DNA from: an uncultured Oscillospiraceae bacterium | GTDB taxonomy: Bacteria; Bacillota; Clostridia; Oscillospirales; Oscillospiraceae | Assembly: GCA_934660965.1 (NCBI GenBank) | Contig: CAKUIM010000007.1 | Span: 17,358 to 81,357, forward strand | DNA: 64,000 nucleotides | Direction of reading: 5' to 3' | In this document: piece by piece, positions 42,345 through 51,223 of the stretch | Numbering within the stretch: position 1 is the first letter of the stretch | How the letters are laid out: each line of letters starts with the position of its first letter | The notes under the pieces: generated by a model | Told to the model about the DNA's origin: nothing | The model's input: the letters and a program-made list of their open reading frames with translations, nothing else | Databases searched by the model: none | Position numbers and translations under genes: made by a program

Positions 42345-43356
42345 TGCCGCTGCCTCCCTTCACTGCCTGGGTAGTCTTTTTCCGGCTGCGCAGGGCGGCA
42401 ATGCGCTCGCCCAGCCAGGGGAACACGCCGCGGGGCATGAAATACACCACCAGCATCAGAATCGCGCCGTAGATGGCCGTGGAAAGGCCCGCGAAGGAGG
42501 TGCCCAGGGCAGTGCGCAGCGACTCGTTGATGGGGTAGAGCACCAGGGTGCCGAACACGGGGCCCCAGACGGTGTCGATGCCGCCCACCACCGCGTAGAG
42601 CATGATCTCGATGGAGAAGCCGTAGCTCAAAACGCGGGTGGGATCCAGGAACATGATGAACATCACGTAGAAGCCGCCGCCCATGGCGGACAGGGCCGCG
42701 CTGATGAACTGGGCCTTGAGCTTGTAGAACATGGTGTCCACGCCCAGGGCCTCCGCCGCATTCTGGTTGGTATTGATGGCGGAAAAGTAGTAGCCGGTGC
42801 GGGTGTTCTTGATGCGGATGGAAAGGCCGATGACAAACAGCAGCAGCACCGCGATGATATAGTAATAGCTCACCTTGCTGTCAAACTGCATGTTGGCAAA
42901 GCCGCCCCGCCAGGGGATGCGCAGGCCCATGGACGCGCCGGTCTCGTAGCCGAAAAGCTTCTGCTCGTTGAGGATGATGATCTGGAACACGAACAGCAGT
43001 GCCACGGTGGACAGGGTGTAGTAGGAGCCCTGGAGCTTGAAGCAGGGGTAGCTGAGCAGCACGGACAGCACGCCGGCGATGAGCGCCGCGATGATAAGCC
43101 CCAGCCAGGGGGAGATGCCGTTCTGCTTGAAGAGCAGGCCTGTAATATAGCCGCCGATGCCGATGTACACGCCGTTGCCCATGGCGAAGCGGCCGATGAA
43201 GCCGCCCAGGATGTTCCAGCTGGCCGCCAGGAAGGTGAACATCAGCGTCATAACCAGGGTGTGGACGGTATACTGGGTCTTGACAAACAGGGGGATGATG
43301 AGCACAGCAACCGCAAACAGCCCCAGCCATTTATACTGGTCAAAAATTTTCTTCAC
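42337..43356 (-). CDS. livM: Branched-chain amino acid-type ABC transporter permease (LivM)
   Basis: A 339-residue permease with about eight to ten membrane segments. It starts at GTG (MKKIFDQYKWLGLF). Family marks are FLAASWNILGGFIGRFAMGNGVYIGIGGYITG, GLSIRIKNTRTGYYFSAINTNQNAAEALGVD (the cytoplasmic coupling loop) and YAVVGGIDTVWGPVFGTL. It has a basic C-terminus. With LivH it forms the heterodimeric pore. Overlaps livG by 8 nt. Confidence 0.93.
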   Translation of the reverse strand: MKKIFDQYKWLGLFAVAVLIIPLFVKTQYTVHTLVMTLMFTFLAASWNILGGFIGRFAMGNGVYIGIGGYITGLLFKQNGISPWLGLIIAALIAGVLSVLLSYPCFKLQGSYYTLSTVALLFVFQIIILNEQKLFGYETGASMGLRIPWRGGFANMQFDSKVSYYYIIAVLLLFVIGLSIRIKNTRTGYYFSAINTNQNAAEALGVDTMFYKLKAQFISAALSAMGGGFYVMFIMFLDPTRVLSYGFSIEIMLYAVVGGIDTVWGPVFGTLVLYPINESLRTALGTSFAGLSTAIYGAILMLVVYFMPRGVFPWLGERIAALRSRKKTTQAVKGGSGNG

Positions 43357-43386
43357 TCGAATGCCCTCGCTTTCTCTCGGCGCCCA

Positions 43387-44271
43387 TCAGCTGGTCTCCC
43401 GGCCCAGAATGCCGGACGGCCGGAAGAGCAGGATCAGGATAAACAGCACGAACACCAGCAGCGACGCATAGGCGTCCGTCCACAAAATGCCGCCGAACTT
43501 TTCGATGAGGCCCACGATCAGGCCGCCCAGCAGCGCGCCGGGGACGCTCCCCTTGCCGCCCAGGACCACGATGATGAAGCACTTGGTGCCGAAGGCGCTG
43601 CCCACCGTAGGCGACACCGCGGAGTTGGGCACCAGCAGCGAGCCGGAAACGCCCACCAGGCCCAGGCCGATGCCGAAGGCCAGGCTGTAGATGCTTTTAT
43701 GGTTAATGCCCATGAGGGAGGCCACGTGCCGGTTCTGGGCGGTCGCCCGGAGGGCGCGGCCAAACTCTGTGCGCTGAATGACGATGTACAGGATGATGGT
43801 GCAGGCCAGGGCGATGGCAAAGGAGATCAGCCGGGGGACGGACACGATCATGTTGCCCAGCTCAATGGTCTTGCTGGTGTAGCGGGTCTGGACCGCCAGA
43901 ATATTGGAGGAGAAAATTACAGTGGCCATGTTGGACAGGAAAATGCCAAGGCCCGAGGTAAAGAGCAGGATGGACAGCGGCTCGCGGGACTCGTCCTTGT
44001 CCAGCATGCGGTTAAAGACAAAGCGCTGCAGGCAGTAGCCCACGGCAAACATAATAGGACCGGTGATGAAGATGGAAAGATAGGGGTCGATGCCGAAGTT
44101 GATGACGGACAAAAAGGCGATGTACATGCTCACCATCAAAAACTCGCCATGGGCCCAGTTGACGATGCGCATGACGCCGAAGGCCAGGGACAGGCCCACC
44201 GCGATGGTGGAGTACACGCCGCCTACCATGATCCCGTCGATCAGGGTTTGGAAAAACAGCGATAAAGTCAT
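43387..44271 (-). CDS. livH: Branched-chain amino acid-type ABC transporter permease (LivH)
   Basis: A 294-residue permease with about eight membrane segments. Recognised from GIMVGGVYSTIAVGLSLAFGVMRIVNWAHGEFLM at the start (split across helices 1-2), the coupling loop RTEFGRALRATAQNRHVASLMGIN, and GGKGSVPGALLGGLIVGLIE. AGGATTCCGG precedes the ATG. It lies 87 nt after the binding-protein gene, separated by a strong hairpin, and 30 nt before livM. Confidence 0.93.
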   Translation of the reverse strand: MTLSLFFQTLIDGIMVGGVYSTIAVGLSLAFGVMRIVNWAHGEFLMVSMYIAFLSVINFGIDPYLSIFITGPIMFAVGYCLQRFVFNRMLDKDESREPLSILLFTSGLGIFLSNMATVIFSSNILAVQTRYTSKTIELGNMIVSVPRLISFAIALACTIILYIVIQRTEFGRALRATAQNRHVASLMGINHKSIYSLAFGIGLGLVGVSGSLLVPNSAVSPTVGSAFGTKCFIIVVLGGKGSVPGALLGGLIVGLIEKFGGILWTDAYASLLVFVLFILILLFRPSGILGRETS

Positions 44272-44306
44272 ATACCGGAATCCTCCGTTCTCTAATTAAG
44301 GGGGGT

Positions 44307-44330
44307 GGGGCCGCCCCGTGGGGCGGCCCC
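44307..44330 (-). promoter_or_regulatory. Intercistronic hairpin between binding-protein and livH genes
   Basis: A perfect 11-bp stem GGGGCCGCCCC/GGGGCGGCCCC with a 2-nt loop. On the minus strand it is followed by ACCCCCCTTAATTAG, not a T-run. Such hairpins often protect the upstream mRNA, raising binding protein over permease. Confidence 0.55.
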
Positions 44331-44358
44331 GGATCACAGCTTCTTTTCTTTCGGGGGC

Positions 44359-45678
44359 TCAGCGGTCAGCGTAAGCGGGGATGGGGAACACCACGGGGCT
44401 CTCGTCCAAGGGGAAGATGATCTTCCAGCGGCCGCCCAGCACCTGGGCGTACTGCATGCCGGACTTGGAGTTCTGGTTGTAGCGGCCGTCAAAGTCCTCG
44501 TACTTGATGCCGCCGAAGGTGGCGTGGAACATCAGGGCGCGGTCGCCCACGGGGATGTCGGTCTCGTCGATGGCGGTGGCAATGGCCTCGCGGTCAGCGC
44601 TGCCGGCCCGGGCAATGGCCTCCAGCAGGGCATACATGCCCATCCAGCCGTTGGCGTAGGGCTCGTTGGCGGTGGTGTTGCCGGTCTCCTTGACAAAGCG
44701 GGCACACCACTCCTTGGCCTCGTCGCTCATGGCGTCCTCGTCATAGATCCAGGAGCCGGAGACCATGATGTACTCGGCAGCCTCGCCGGCCTGGCTGGTG
44801 TAGTCGTCGCCCAGGAAGCCGCCGCCGTAGGCCAGAACGGGGATGTCCACCTTGTACTCCTTCATCTGGCGGGTGAAGAGCAGGGCGTCGTTGAGGAACA
44901 TAACGGGGATGATGAGCTCGGCGTCGGTCTGCTTGATCTTGTTGAGGACGCTGGAGAGATCGGTGGAGTTGTTGGCAAAGGACTCACCGAACACCACCTC
45001 GGCGCCGGCGGCGGGCAGAATGCTGTCCTTGAAGGTATTGTAGGCGCCCTGGCCGTAGTCAGTGCCCTCGTAGAGGATGGCCACCTTGGTGATGGGGGTG
45101 CCGCGCAGCTCGCCCAGCCACTGCAGGAGCTTGACATAGGTGGACGCGCCGTCCTTATCGCCCAGGTTGGAGCGGAAGACGTAGTTGCTGTCCTCGGAGA
45201 GGATGACGTCGGACACGGCGTTGGTGACCATGAAGGGGGTCTTGTACTTGATGGCGATGGGGGCGATGGCGGCGGCGGTGCCGCTGTTGTAGGTACCGAT
45301 GATGGCGGAGACCTTCTCGTCGTTGATCAGGCGCTCGGCTTCGGTCACGCCTGTGTCGGCAACGCCGGCGGTGTCACCCTTCACCAGCTCGATCTTCATG
45401 CCGTTGAGGGTGTCGCCGTAGTGGTTCATAAAGTCCTCCAGAGCATGCTCATAGCCCACCATCTGGCTCTCGCCGAAGTAGGAGCTGGAGCCGGAGAAGG
45501 GGAGCAGGACGCCGATCTTGACGACCTTTTCCTCATCGCCGCCGCCCTGGGGAGCCTGGGACTCGGTGCCCGCGTTGGAGGGGGCAGGGGTCTGGGTCTC
45601 TTTGGAGCCAGTACCGGCGCAGGCCGCCAGGGACAGGCACATCGCCAGGGCAAGGATCAGTGCAGTCAGCTTTTTCAT
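44359..45678 (-). CDS. ABC transporter substrate-binding lipoprotein (LivJ/LivK-like)
   Basis: A 439-residue type I periplasmic-binding-fold protein. It has a signal peptide with lipobox LAAC at residues 17-20, a low-complexity linker (about 22-48), then KIGVLLPFSGSSSYFGESQMVG, GTYNSGTAAAIAPIAIKYKTPFM and VAILYEGTDYGQGAYNTFK. The ATG follows AGGAGG by 7 nt. This family binds branched-chain amino acids but also amides, urea, aromatic acids and other small acids, so it does not identify the substrate. It stands second in the operon, after the ketopantoate-reductase-like gene. Confidence 0.9.
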   Translation of the reverse strand: MKKLTALILALAMCLSLAACAGTGSKETQTPAPSNAGTESQAPQGGGDEEKVVKIGVLLPFSGSSSYFGESQMVGYEHALEDFMNHYGDTLNGMKIELVKGDTAGVADTGVTEAERLINDEKVSAIIGTYNSGTAAAIAPIAIKYKTPFMVTNAVSDVILSEDSNYVFRSNLGDKDGASTYVKLLQWLGELRGTPITKVAILYEGTDYGQGAYNTFKDSILPAAGAEVVFGESFANNSTDLSSVLNKIKQTDAELIIPVMFLNDALLFTRQMKEYKVDIPVLAYGGGFLGDDYTSQAGEAAEYIMVSGSWIYDEDAMSDEAKEWCARFVKETGNTTANEPYANGWMGMYALLEAIARAGSADREAIATAIDETDIPVGDRALMFHATFGGIKYEDFDGRYNQNSKSGMQYAQVLGGRWKIIFPLDESPVVFPIPAYADR

Positions 45679-45764
45679 GGGAATCCTCCTTAAATTTTTA
45701 TGCATACAGGGCTCTCGCCCGGTTTGCCTTTTGATAGACGCACACAGGAGCGCCGCAGGGGATT

Positions 45765-46805
45765 TTATACGCCGTTTTCCAGCAGGATGTCGAAGAAGGG
45801 CAGGGCCTCCTCCGGCGTCCACACCTGGGTGTGGGCCTGGGCCAGCCTGACCAGGCCCACCACCATGTCGTTGTAGGGGGTGGCGATGCCGCACTCCCGG
45901 CCCGCCCGGCACACCTGGCCGTTGATGAAGTCGATTTCGCAGGGGCGGCCCTTCTCCAGGTCCTGGAGCATGCTGGCCTTGAGCGCCCGGTGCTTGGTGC
46001 CCCAGAGCTGATGATAGTAGGCCAGCTTGTCCTCCACGGTCTCGCCGGGGCGGATCTCCCGCTCCTCATAGTCGTTGCCGTCCACCACGGTGAGCTTCAC
46101 GCCCTTGCCGTGGGCCACCCGCACGCACTCGTCGCCGATGCGCGCCAGGGCCAGCATGGCATTCTCCCGGTCCAGCACGCCGCCGTAGTCGCAGCCCAGG
46201 GCGGCGGACATGCCGCTGGCGGTGGCGTTGATGAGCACCTTGGTCCAGCGGGTGCCCAGGAGCTTGTCGGTGATGTCGCACCGGCCCGCCTGGAAGAGGA
46301 ATTGCTGCACCGCCTTGAGGCGAGGGGTCACCTCGCCATTGCACTCGCCCACCTCGGTGAGCATACCGGTGGCCATGTAGTCGCCGCCGGAGGTGCAGCG
46401 CACCACGCCGGGGGCCTCCCAGGTGGCGCCGAAGAGGACGATGCCGCCCATGGTGCGCTCCTGCCCCACAATCTCGGCCACTAGCATCTCGGGGATGCCG
46501 TTTTGCAGGGTGCAGACGATGCTGTTCTCGTGGAGGTGACCCTCCAGCTGGGCAAGGGCCTGGCGGGTACCCGTCTGCTTGCACAGCAGGAACACCAGGT
46601 CGTAGGTCTCGGTGAGCTCGTCGGGGGTCAGTGCGGAGACCGGCACGCTCAGGTCAAGCCCGCCTGTGATGGTGGCGCCCCGGGTGCGCAGGGCCTCCAC
46701 ATGGGGGATGTAGGTGTCGATCAGATCGATCTGCACGCCGCTGCGGGTCAGCAGCGCGCCCAGCACCGTTCCGATGGAGCCTGCGCCCATAATTGCAGCC
46801 TTCAT
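45765..46805 (-). CDS. Ketopantoate reductase-like dehydrogenase (ApbA/PanE family)
   Basis: A 346-residue NAD(P)-dependent dehydrogenase. Rossmann start AAIMGAGSIGTVLGALLTRSG; then VFLLCKQTGTRQAL, LQNGIPE (the Asn of the QNG motif), the catalytic-Lys region RWTKVLINATASGMSA, and GRPCEIDFINGQV near the C-terminus. It is longer than PanE (~300) and belongs with peripheral members acting on other 2-keto or 2-hydroxy acids. It is first in the sigma-54-driven operon, so it probably acts on the imported substrate rather than in pantothenate synthesis. Confidence 0.85.
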   Translation of the reverse strand: MKAAIMGAGSIGTVLGALLTRSGVQIDLIDTYIPHVEALRTRGATITGGLDLSVPVSALTPDELTETYDLVFLLCKQTGTRQALAQLEGHLHENSIVCTLQNGIPEMLVAEIVGQERTMGGIVLFGATWEAPGVVRCTSGGDYMATGMLTEVGECNGEVTPRLKAVQQFLFQAGRCDITDKLLGTRWTKVLINATASGMSAALGCDYGGVLDRENAMLALARIGDECVRVAHGKGVKLTVVDGNDYEEREIRPGETVEDKLAYYHQLWGTKHRALKASMLQDLEKGRPCEIDFINGQVCRAGRECGIATPYNDMVVGLVRLAQAHTQVWTPEEALPFFDILLENGV

Positions 46806-46909
46806 ATCGGTTCTTTTTCCTCCTCTTTCGTGTCGCTGTTTGTCTCGGCATCACTCGCCGGGAGGGCTGCCGCAGCCGCCCGCCGGGGTGATGCTCTGCC
46901 CTCTATTAT

Positions 46910-46925
46910 TGCAATGGGCGTGCCA
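46910..46925 (-). promoter_or_regulatory. Sigma-54 promoter of the transporter-catabolic operon
   Basis: On the minus strand TGGCAC-GCCCA-TTGCA has the invariant GG and GC separated by 10 nt and matches the -24/-12 consensus at every defined position. It lies 105 nt upstream of the first gene. Confidence 0.88.
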
Positions 46926-47001
46926 GCTTTTTCCGCCCCTTGAATTTCTCACAATTTCTTTGCATTCTAAGTCAGATTTTCCGTCAAAATCTTCACAACT
47001 C

Positions 47002-47016
47002 GTCTAACGATTAGAC
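47002..47016 (-). promoter_or_regulatory. Upstream activator site 1
   Basis: Perfect inverted repeat GTCTAA-CGA-TTAGAC, about 77 nt upstream of the sigma-54 promoter. It shares TTAGAC(AG) with the second site. It is a likely target of the Fis-type HTH protein encoded at 37527. Confidence 0.65.
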
Positions 47017-47032
47017 AGTTGCGCATAAACGC

Positions 47033-47060
47033 TTAGACAGTTGTAGACAGTTACTGTCTA
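47033..47060 (-). promoter_or_regulatory. Upstream activator site 2
   Basis: TAGACAG-TTA-CTGTCTA at 47044-47060 is a perfect palindrome with 7-nt arms, preceded by a direct half-site TTAGACAG at 47033-47040. It lies about 110-120 nt upstream of the -24 element, a normal enhancer distance. Confidence 0.65.
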
Positions 47061-47114
47061 ACCTGGCTCCGGTTGGAGATTTTTTGTTTTTCTGTTTTTT
47101 CCCGGCGTTTTTTC

Positions 47115-47123
47115 TGCTATAAT
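47115..47123 (+). promoter_or_regulatory. Extended -10 promoter for mutL
   Basis: TGCTATAAT, an extended -10, with only T-rich sequence and no clear -35 upstream. It lies 142 nt before the mutL ATG. Nothing else was seen between 47124 and the mutL ribosome site. Confidence 0.5.
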
Positions 47124-47265
47124 AGCCGCAAAGAGCCCCTGCGCGCCCCCTGTCCGGGCCGGCTGCGGCGCTTCTGCCCTGTCAAACGTTTCGCCGCCCC
47201 CATCCCGGGCGGCTTGCCGGCGCCTTGTGCCCCCTGCGCAAGGCCGCCAAGGAAAGGAAGATACC

Positions 47266-49440
47266 ATGCCCGAGATCAAGCAGCTCTCCCCCCACGTGGC
47301 CGACCTCATTGCCGCCGGCGAGGTGGTGGAACGCCCGGCCTCCGTTGTGAAGGAGCTGGTGGAAAACGCCATCGACGCCGGGGCCGGCGCCGTCACTGTG
47401 GAGATCGAGCACGGCGGCATGACCCTCATCCGGGTCACAGACAACGGCTGCGGCATCCCCGCCCGGGAGGCCGCCACCGCCTTTCTCCGCCACGCCACCT
47501 CCAAAATCTCCACCGAGTACGACCTGGAGGCCATCGGCACCCTGGGCTTCCGGGGCGAGGCTTTGGCCGCCATCTCCGCGGTAAGCCGCATCGACCTGCT
47601 CACCAAAACCGCCGACGCCTCCCTGGGCTGCGCCCTGACCCTGGAGGGGGGGCGGGTGGTGGAGCAGGAGGAGGCCGGCTGCCCCGACGGCACCACCATG
47701 GTGGTGCGCGACCTTTTTTACAACACCCCCGCCCGCCTGAAGTTCACCAAGAAGGACGCCGCCGAGGGCGCCGCCGTCTTTGCCGCCGTACAGCGCCTGG
47801 CCCTCTCCCACCCGGAACTGTCCGTCAAATTTATCCGGGACGGCCGGCAGGAGCTGCTCACCCCCGGCGACGGGCAGCTCAAAAGCGCCGTCTACTCCGT
47901 GCTGGGCCGTGACCTGGCCCTGGGCTTTACCGAGGCCCGGGGCTCCGGCGAGGATATGTCTGTGTCCGGCTTTGTGTCCATCCCCGCCTGCTGCCGGGGC
48001 AGCCGCAGCTATCAGCACTTTTTTGTCAACGGCCGCTATGTGAAAAACCGCACCATGATGGCCGCCCTGGAGGAGGCCTATCAGAATCAGAAGATGGTGG
48101 GCCGCTTCCCCGGGTGCGTGCTGCACCTGACGGTGCGGCCCAACCGGGTGGATGTGAACGTCCACCCGGCCAAGACCGAGGTGAAGTTCCAGGACGAGCG
48201 GCAGGTGTTCTCCACCGTGTACCACGCGGTGCTCTCCGCCCTCACGGCAGACCGCACCCGCCCCGCGGCGGTGCTCACCCGGCCCAAGCCTCAGGACACC
48301 GTCACCCCCAACCAGACCTCCCTCCTGTTCCGGGACAGCGCCGGCGCCGCCGTCCCAAACGCCGTCCCAACGCCCGGGTTTGTCCCGCCTGCGGGACGCG
48401 TCCCGGGGGCTGTCCCGGGGGCTGTCTCAGGGGCTGTCCCGGCGCCGTCCGCGGGCGCGGAGCGCACCCAGATGAGCGCCCCGGCAAGCTCTGCGGCGTC
48501 CGCCCCATCAAACGGCGCGCCCGTCTGGGCCCCGGCTGCCCGGCCTGACGCCGTGCGGGAGCCCTCCTCCTTCCGCCGGGTGGAGCCCATCCCCGCCCCG
48601 GTGAGTACGCCTTCCCCGGCCTTCCCCGCCGATGACCGCCCCGGCGCAGCGCCCCAGGCAGAAGGCCCTGTCCGCCCCGCCTTCTCTGCCCAGGCAGGCA
48701 CTGACAGTCTCGGTTCCGCCGCCGGGGCTCCTTCTGCCCCAGTCGTTTCCGGCCCCAGCGCCGCAAGCGCCGGGTATATGAATGCCGCCCCCGGGGAGCC
48801 GGCTGACAACCAGGCCATCCCCGCCGGGCAAGGCAAGCCCGCACCCGCGCCGGACGCGCCTTCTCCCACTCCGGAGGAGCCCTGGGTGGTGAGGGGGGAG
48901 CTGTTCCGCACCTACGTGATGGTAGAGCAGGGGGACAAGGTGCTGCTTATCGACAAGCACGCCGCCCACGAGCGTGCCAATTTCGACCGCCTGCGCGCCC
49001 AGGACTACCGGCCCATGGTGCAGCAGCTGCTCTCCCCTGTGACCTTCACCCCGGCCCCGGAGGAGCGGGAGATCCTGCTGGGTCAGCTGGAGCTACTCGC
49101 CCGGTTCGGCTTCGAGGTGGAGGAGTTCGGCCCCGCCGCCCTCATTGTGCGGGCCCTGCCCTCCGACATGGACGCCGGCCAGGCCCAGGACGCCCTGCTG
49201 GAGCTGGCGGGCCGCATCCGCACCACAGGCGCCGCCGACCCCGCCGCCGCCCGGGACGAGCTGCTCCACACCATGGCCTGCAAGGCGGCCATCAAGGGCG
49301 GGCAGAAAAACGGCCCCGCCGAGCTGGAGGAGGTGGCCCGGCTGGTGCTGTCCGGCCAGGTGAAATACTGCCCCCATGGCCGGCCGGTGGCCATCGAGCT
49401 CACCCGGGCACAGCTTGAGAAGCAGTTCCGCCGGGCGTAA
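47266..49440 (+). CDS. mutL: DNA mismatch repair protein MutL
   Basis: A 724-residue MutL. The N-terminal GHKL ATPase has ELVENAIDAGAG, DNGCGI, RHATSKI and GFRGEALAAISAVSR; the transducer domain ends near residue 345. A linker of about 190 residues, very rich in Ala, Pro, Ser and Gly, follows. The C-terminal dimerisation/endonuclease domain starts near 545: DKHAAHERANFD at 563 stands where the endonuclease motif DQHA(X)2E(X)4E is expected, and CPHGRP is present near 702. ACKAAIKGGQKN is also kept. The start ATG follows GGAAAGGAAG. mutS is not adjacent, unlike many Firmicutes. Confidence 0.94.
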   Translation: MPEIKQLSPHVADLIAAGEVVERPASVVKELVENAIDAGAGAVTVEIEHGGMTLIRVTDNGCGIPAREAATAFLRHATSKISTEYDLEAIGTLGFRGEALAAISAVSRIDLLTKTADASLGCALTLEGGRVVEQEEAGCPDGTTMVVRDLFYNTPARLKFTKKDAAEGAAVFAAVQRLALSHPELSVKFIRDGRQELLTPGDGQLKSAVYSVLGRDLALGFTEARGSGEDMSVSGFVSIPACCRGSRSYQHFFVNGRYVKNRTMMAALEEAYQNQKMVGRFPGCVLHLTVRPNRVDVNVHPAKTEVKFQDERQVFSTVYHAVLSALTADRTRPAAVLTRPKPQDTVTPNQTSLLFRDSAGAAVPNAVPTPGFVPPAGRVPGAVPGAVSGAVPAPSAGAERTQMSAPASSAASAPSNGAPVWAPAARPDAVREPSSFRRVEPIPAPVSTPSPAFPADDRPGAAPQAEGPVRPAFSAQAGTDSLGSAAGAPSAPVVSGPSAASAGYMNAAPGEPADNQAIPAGQGKPAPAPDAPSPTPEEPWVVRGELFRTYVMVEQGDKVLLIDKHAAHERANFDRLRAQDYRPMVQQLLSPVTFTPAPEEREILLGQLELLARFGFEVEEFGPAALIVRALPSDMDAGQAQDALLELAGRIRTTGAADPAAARDELLHTMACKAAIKGGQKNGPAELEEVARLVLSGQVKYCPHGRPVAIELTRAQLEKQFRRA

Positions 49441-49469
49441 AGAGGGCTTCGGGACCGCCGCCATTTAAG

Positions 49470-49735
49470 CCTCCCTCTGACGAGGGAGGTGGCGCGAAGC
49501 GCCGGAGGGAGAGATAAAACAATGCATATGGCAAAGGGCTCTCTCCCTCAGCCTCGCTGCCGCTCGACAGCTCCCTCGTCAGAGGGAGCCTTGAAGCTCT
49601 GCGCCCTGTAGCCAGTCTCGTCAGCGGGAGGCTTAAGGAACGCCGCTCTCTGCGAGATTCTGCGGTCACGGCGCGGCGCAGACAATCCCTCCGTCATGGC
49701 TGCGCCATACCACCTCCTTTTACACAAGGGAGGCT
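49470..49735. repeat. BIME-like inverted repeat of the GAGGGAG family
   Basis: Unit A (49470-49514) and an inverted unit B (49540-49590) both begin CTCCCTCTGACGAGGGAG and end GAGGGAGAGA, with different centres (GGCGCGAAGCGCC versus GTCGAGCGGCAGCGAGG). Degenerate copies continue to about 49735. Together they could fold into one long hairpin. The 371-nt gap between mutL and citrate synthase holds nothing else except the terminator at 49748. Confidence 0.75.
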
Positions 49736-49747
49736 TTCCCGAACAAT

Positions 49748-49786
49748 AAAAGCGCCCGGTCGGAATACTCCGACCGGGCGCTTTTC
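49748..49786. terminator. Bidirectional terminator between mutL and citrate synthase
   Basis: Perfect stem with arms AAAAGCGCCCGGTCGG/CCGACCGGGCGCTTTT and an AATACT loop. It serves convergent genes. Confidence 0.88.
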
Positions 49787-49811
49787 ATTTTCTCGCTTTC
49801 TTCTTTTCTCT

Positions 49812-51194
49812 TTAAGGCCGATCTGCCAGGGGGATAAAGGCCTGCTTGGGGGACACCGCCTTGTAGGCGGGCCGTATAATCTTGCCGTAGGGGTTGTAGA
49901 CCTCTTCAATGCGGTGGGCGCACCAGCCCACAATGCGGGCAATGGCAAAAAGCGGGGTGTACAGCTCCGGCGGGATGTCCATCATCTTGTAGACAAGGCC
50001 GGAGTAGAGGTCCACGTTGGCGCACATGACCCGCTCCTGCCCGGTATGGCGGGCAAAGGCGGCGGGGGCCAGGCGCTCCACCGACTCAAAGAGCTCAAAC
50101 TCCCGGAGCATCCCCTTTTTCTCCGCCACCCGCCGGGCAAAGCCCTTGAGCAGCACCGCACGGGGGTCAGAGAGGGTATAAATGGCATGGCCCATACCGT
50201 AGATGAGGCCGGAGCCGTCCCCCGTCTCCCGGCGCAGCAGCTTTTCGAGATAGGCGGAGAGCTCCGCGTCGTCGTTCCAGTCGGACACCTCCCGCTCGAT
50301 ATAGCCGAACATCTCCATGACCTTCATGTTGGCGCCGCCGTGCCGGGGGCCCTTGAGGGAGCCCACCGCCGCGGCAATGGCAGAATAGATGTCCGTCCCC
50401 GTGGAGGAGAGCACCCGGCAGGCAAAGGCGGAGTTGTTGCCGCCGCCGTGCTCCATGTGGAGCACCAGGCACAAATCCAGCAGGCGTGCCTCGTCCTCCG
50501 TGTAGCGGTTATCGTGGCGCACGGAGTAGAGGAAATTCTCCGCCACGCTCAAGCCCGCCTGGGGCCGGTGGAGGTAGAGGGAGTCGTTATCGAAATAGTG
50601 ACGTTTGGTGGCAAAGGCGTGGGCCACGATCACCGGGTAGCGGGCGATGAGCTGGATGGCCTTGAGCATCTCCCCCTCCAGGGAGTGGGTCTCGGGGTCG
50701 GCGTCGTAGGAGTAGAGGCCCAGGGTGGAGCGGGCCAGCTTGTTCATCACGTCCCGGCTGGGAGCCTTGAGGATCATGTCCTCGGTGAAGTTGTTGGGGA
50801 GGTTGCGCAGGTGGGAGAGGATATCACAGAATTCCTCCAGCTGCCCCCGGTTGGGCAGTGCCCCGAAGAGCAGCAGATAGGCCGTCTCCTCATAGCCGAA
50901 GCGCCCCTCGCTCAAAAAACCGCCGATCAGATCCCGGACATTGATGCCCCGGTAGATGAGCTGGCCCTCCATGGGGAGCTTCTCGCCGTCCTCCATGTAG
51001 TAGCCGCGCACGTTGCCGATCTGGGTGATACCGGCCATGACGCCGGTGCCGTCAGCGTTGCGCAGCCCCCGCTTGACGCCGTAGCGCTCGTAATAGGCCG
51101 GGTCAATGCTGGGATATCGGACGTACTGCCTGCATATATCTTGGACGTAGGACAAGGCCTCGTCCTCATGCTCCCAGGAAAAATGGCTATCCAT
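49812..51194 (-). CDS. Citrate synthase
   Basis: A 460-residue citrate/2-methylcitrate synthase family protein. Catalytic regions: LHMEHGGGNNSAF with the first His, LKGPRHGGANMKVMEMF, YGMGHAIYTLSDPRA with the second His, and a C-terminal NVDLYSG with the catalytic Asp. EGQLIYRGINVRDLIGG is also family-typical. The ~55-residue N-terminal extension (VKRGLRNADGTGVMAG) is usual in clostridial citrate synthases. It condenses oxaloacetate and acetyl-CoA, probably for glutamate synthesis in an incomplete TCA cycle. It is monocistronic, with a strong promoter at 51224. Confidence 0.92.
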   Translation of the reverse strand: MDSHFSWEHEDEALSYVQDICRQYVRYPSIDPAYYERYGVKRGLRNADGTGVMAGITQIGNVRGYYMEDGEKLPMEGQLIYRGINVRDLIGGFLSEGRFGYEETAYLLLFGALPNRGQLEEFCDILSHLRNLPNNFTEDMILKAPSRDVMNKLARSTLGLYSYDADPETHSLEGEMLKAIQLIARYPVIVAHAFATKRHYFDNDSLYLHRPQAGLSVAENFLYSVRHDNRYTEDEARLLDLCLVLHMEHGGGNNSAFACRVLSSTGTDIYSAIAAAVGSLKGPRHGGANMKVMEMFGYIEREVSDWNDDAELSAYLEKLLRRETGDGSGLIYGMGHAIYTLSDPRAVLLKGFARRVAEKKGMLREFELFESVERLAPAAFARHTGQERVMCANVDLYSGLVYKMMDIPPELYTPLFAIARIVGWCAHRIEEVYNPYGKIIRPAYKAVSPKQAFIPLADRP

Positions 51195-51223
51195 GGCGGC
51201 GCCCCCTTGCTTTGATTTTTTCT

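Noticed and set aside
42334..44265. Plus-strand frame opposite livM-livH
   Set aside because: Gln/His-rich mirror of hydrophobic membrane codons; not a protein.
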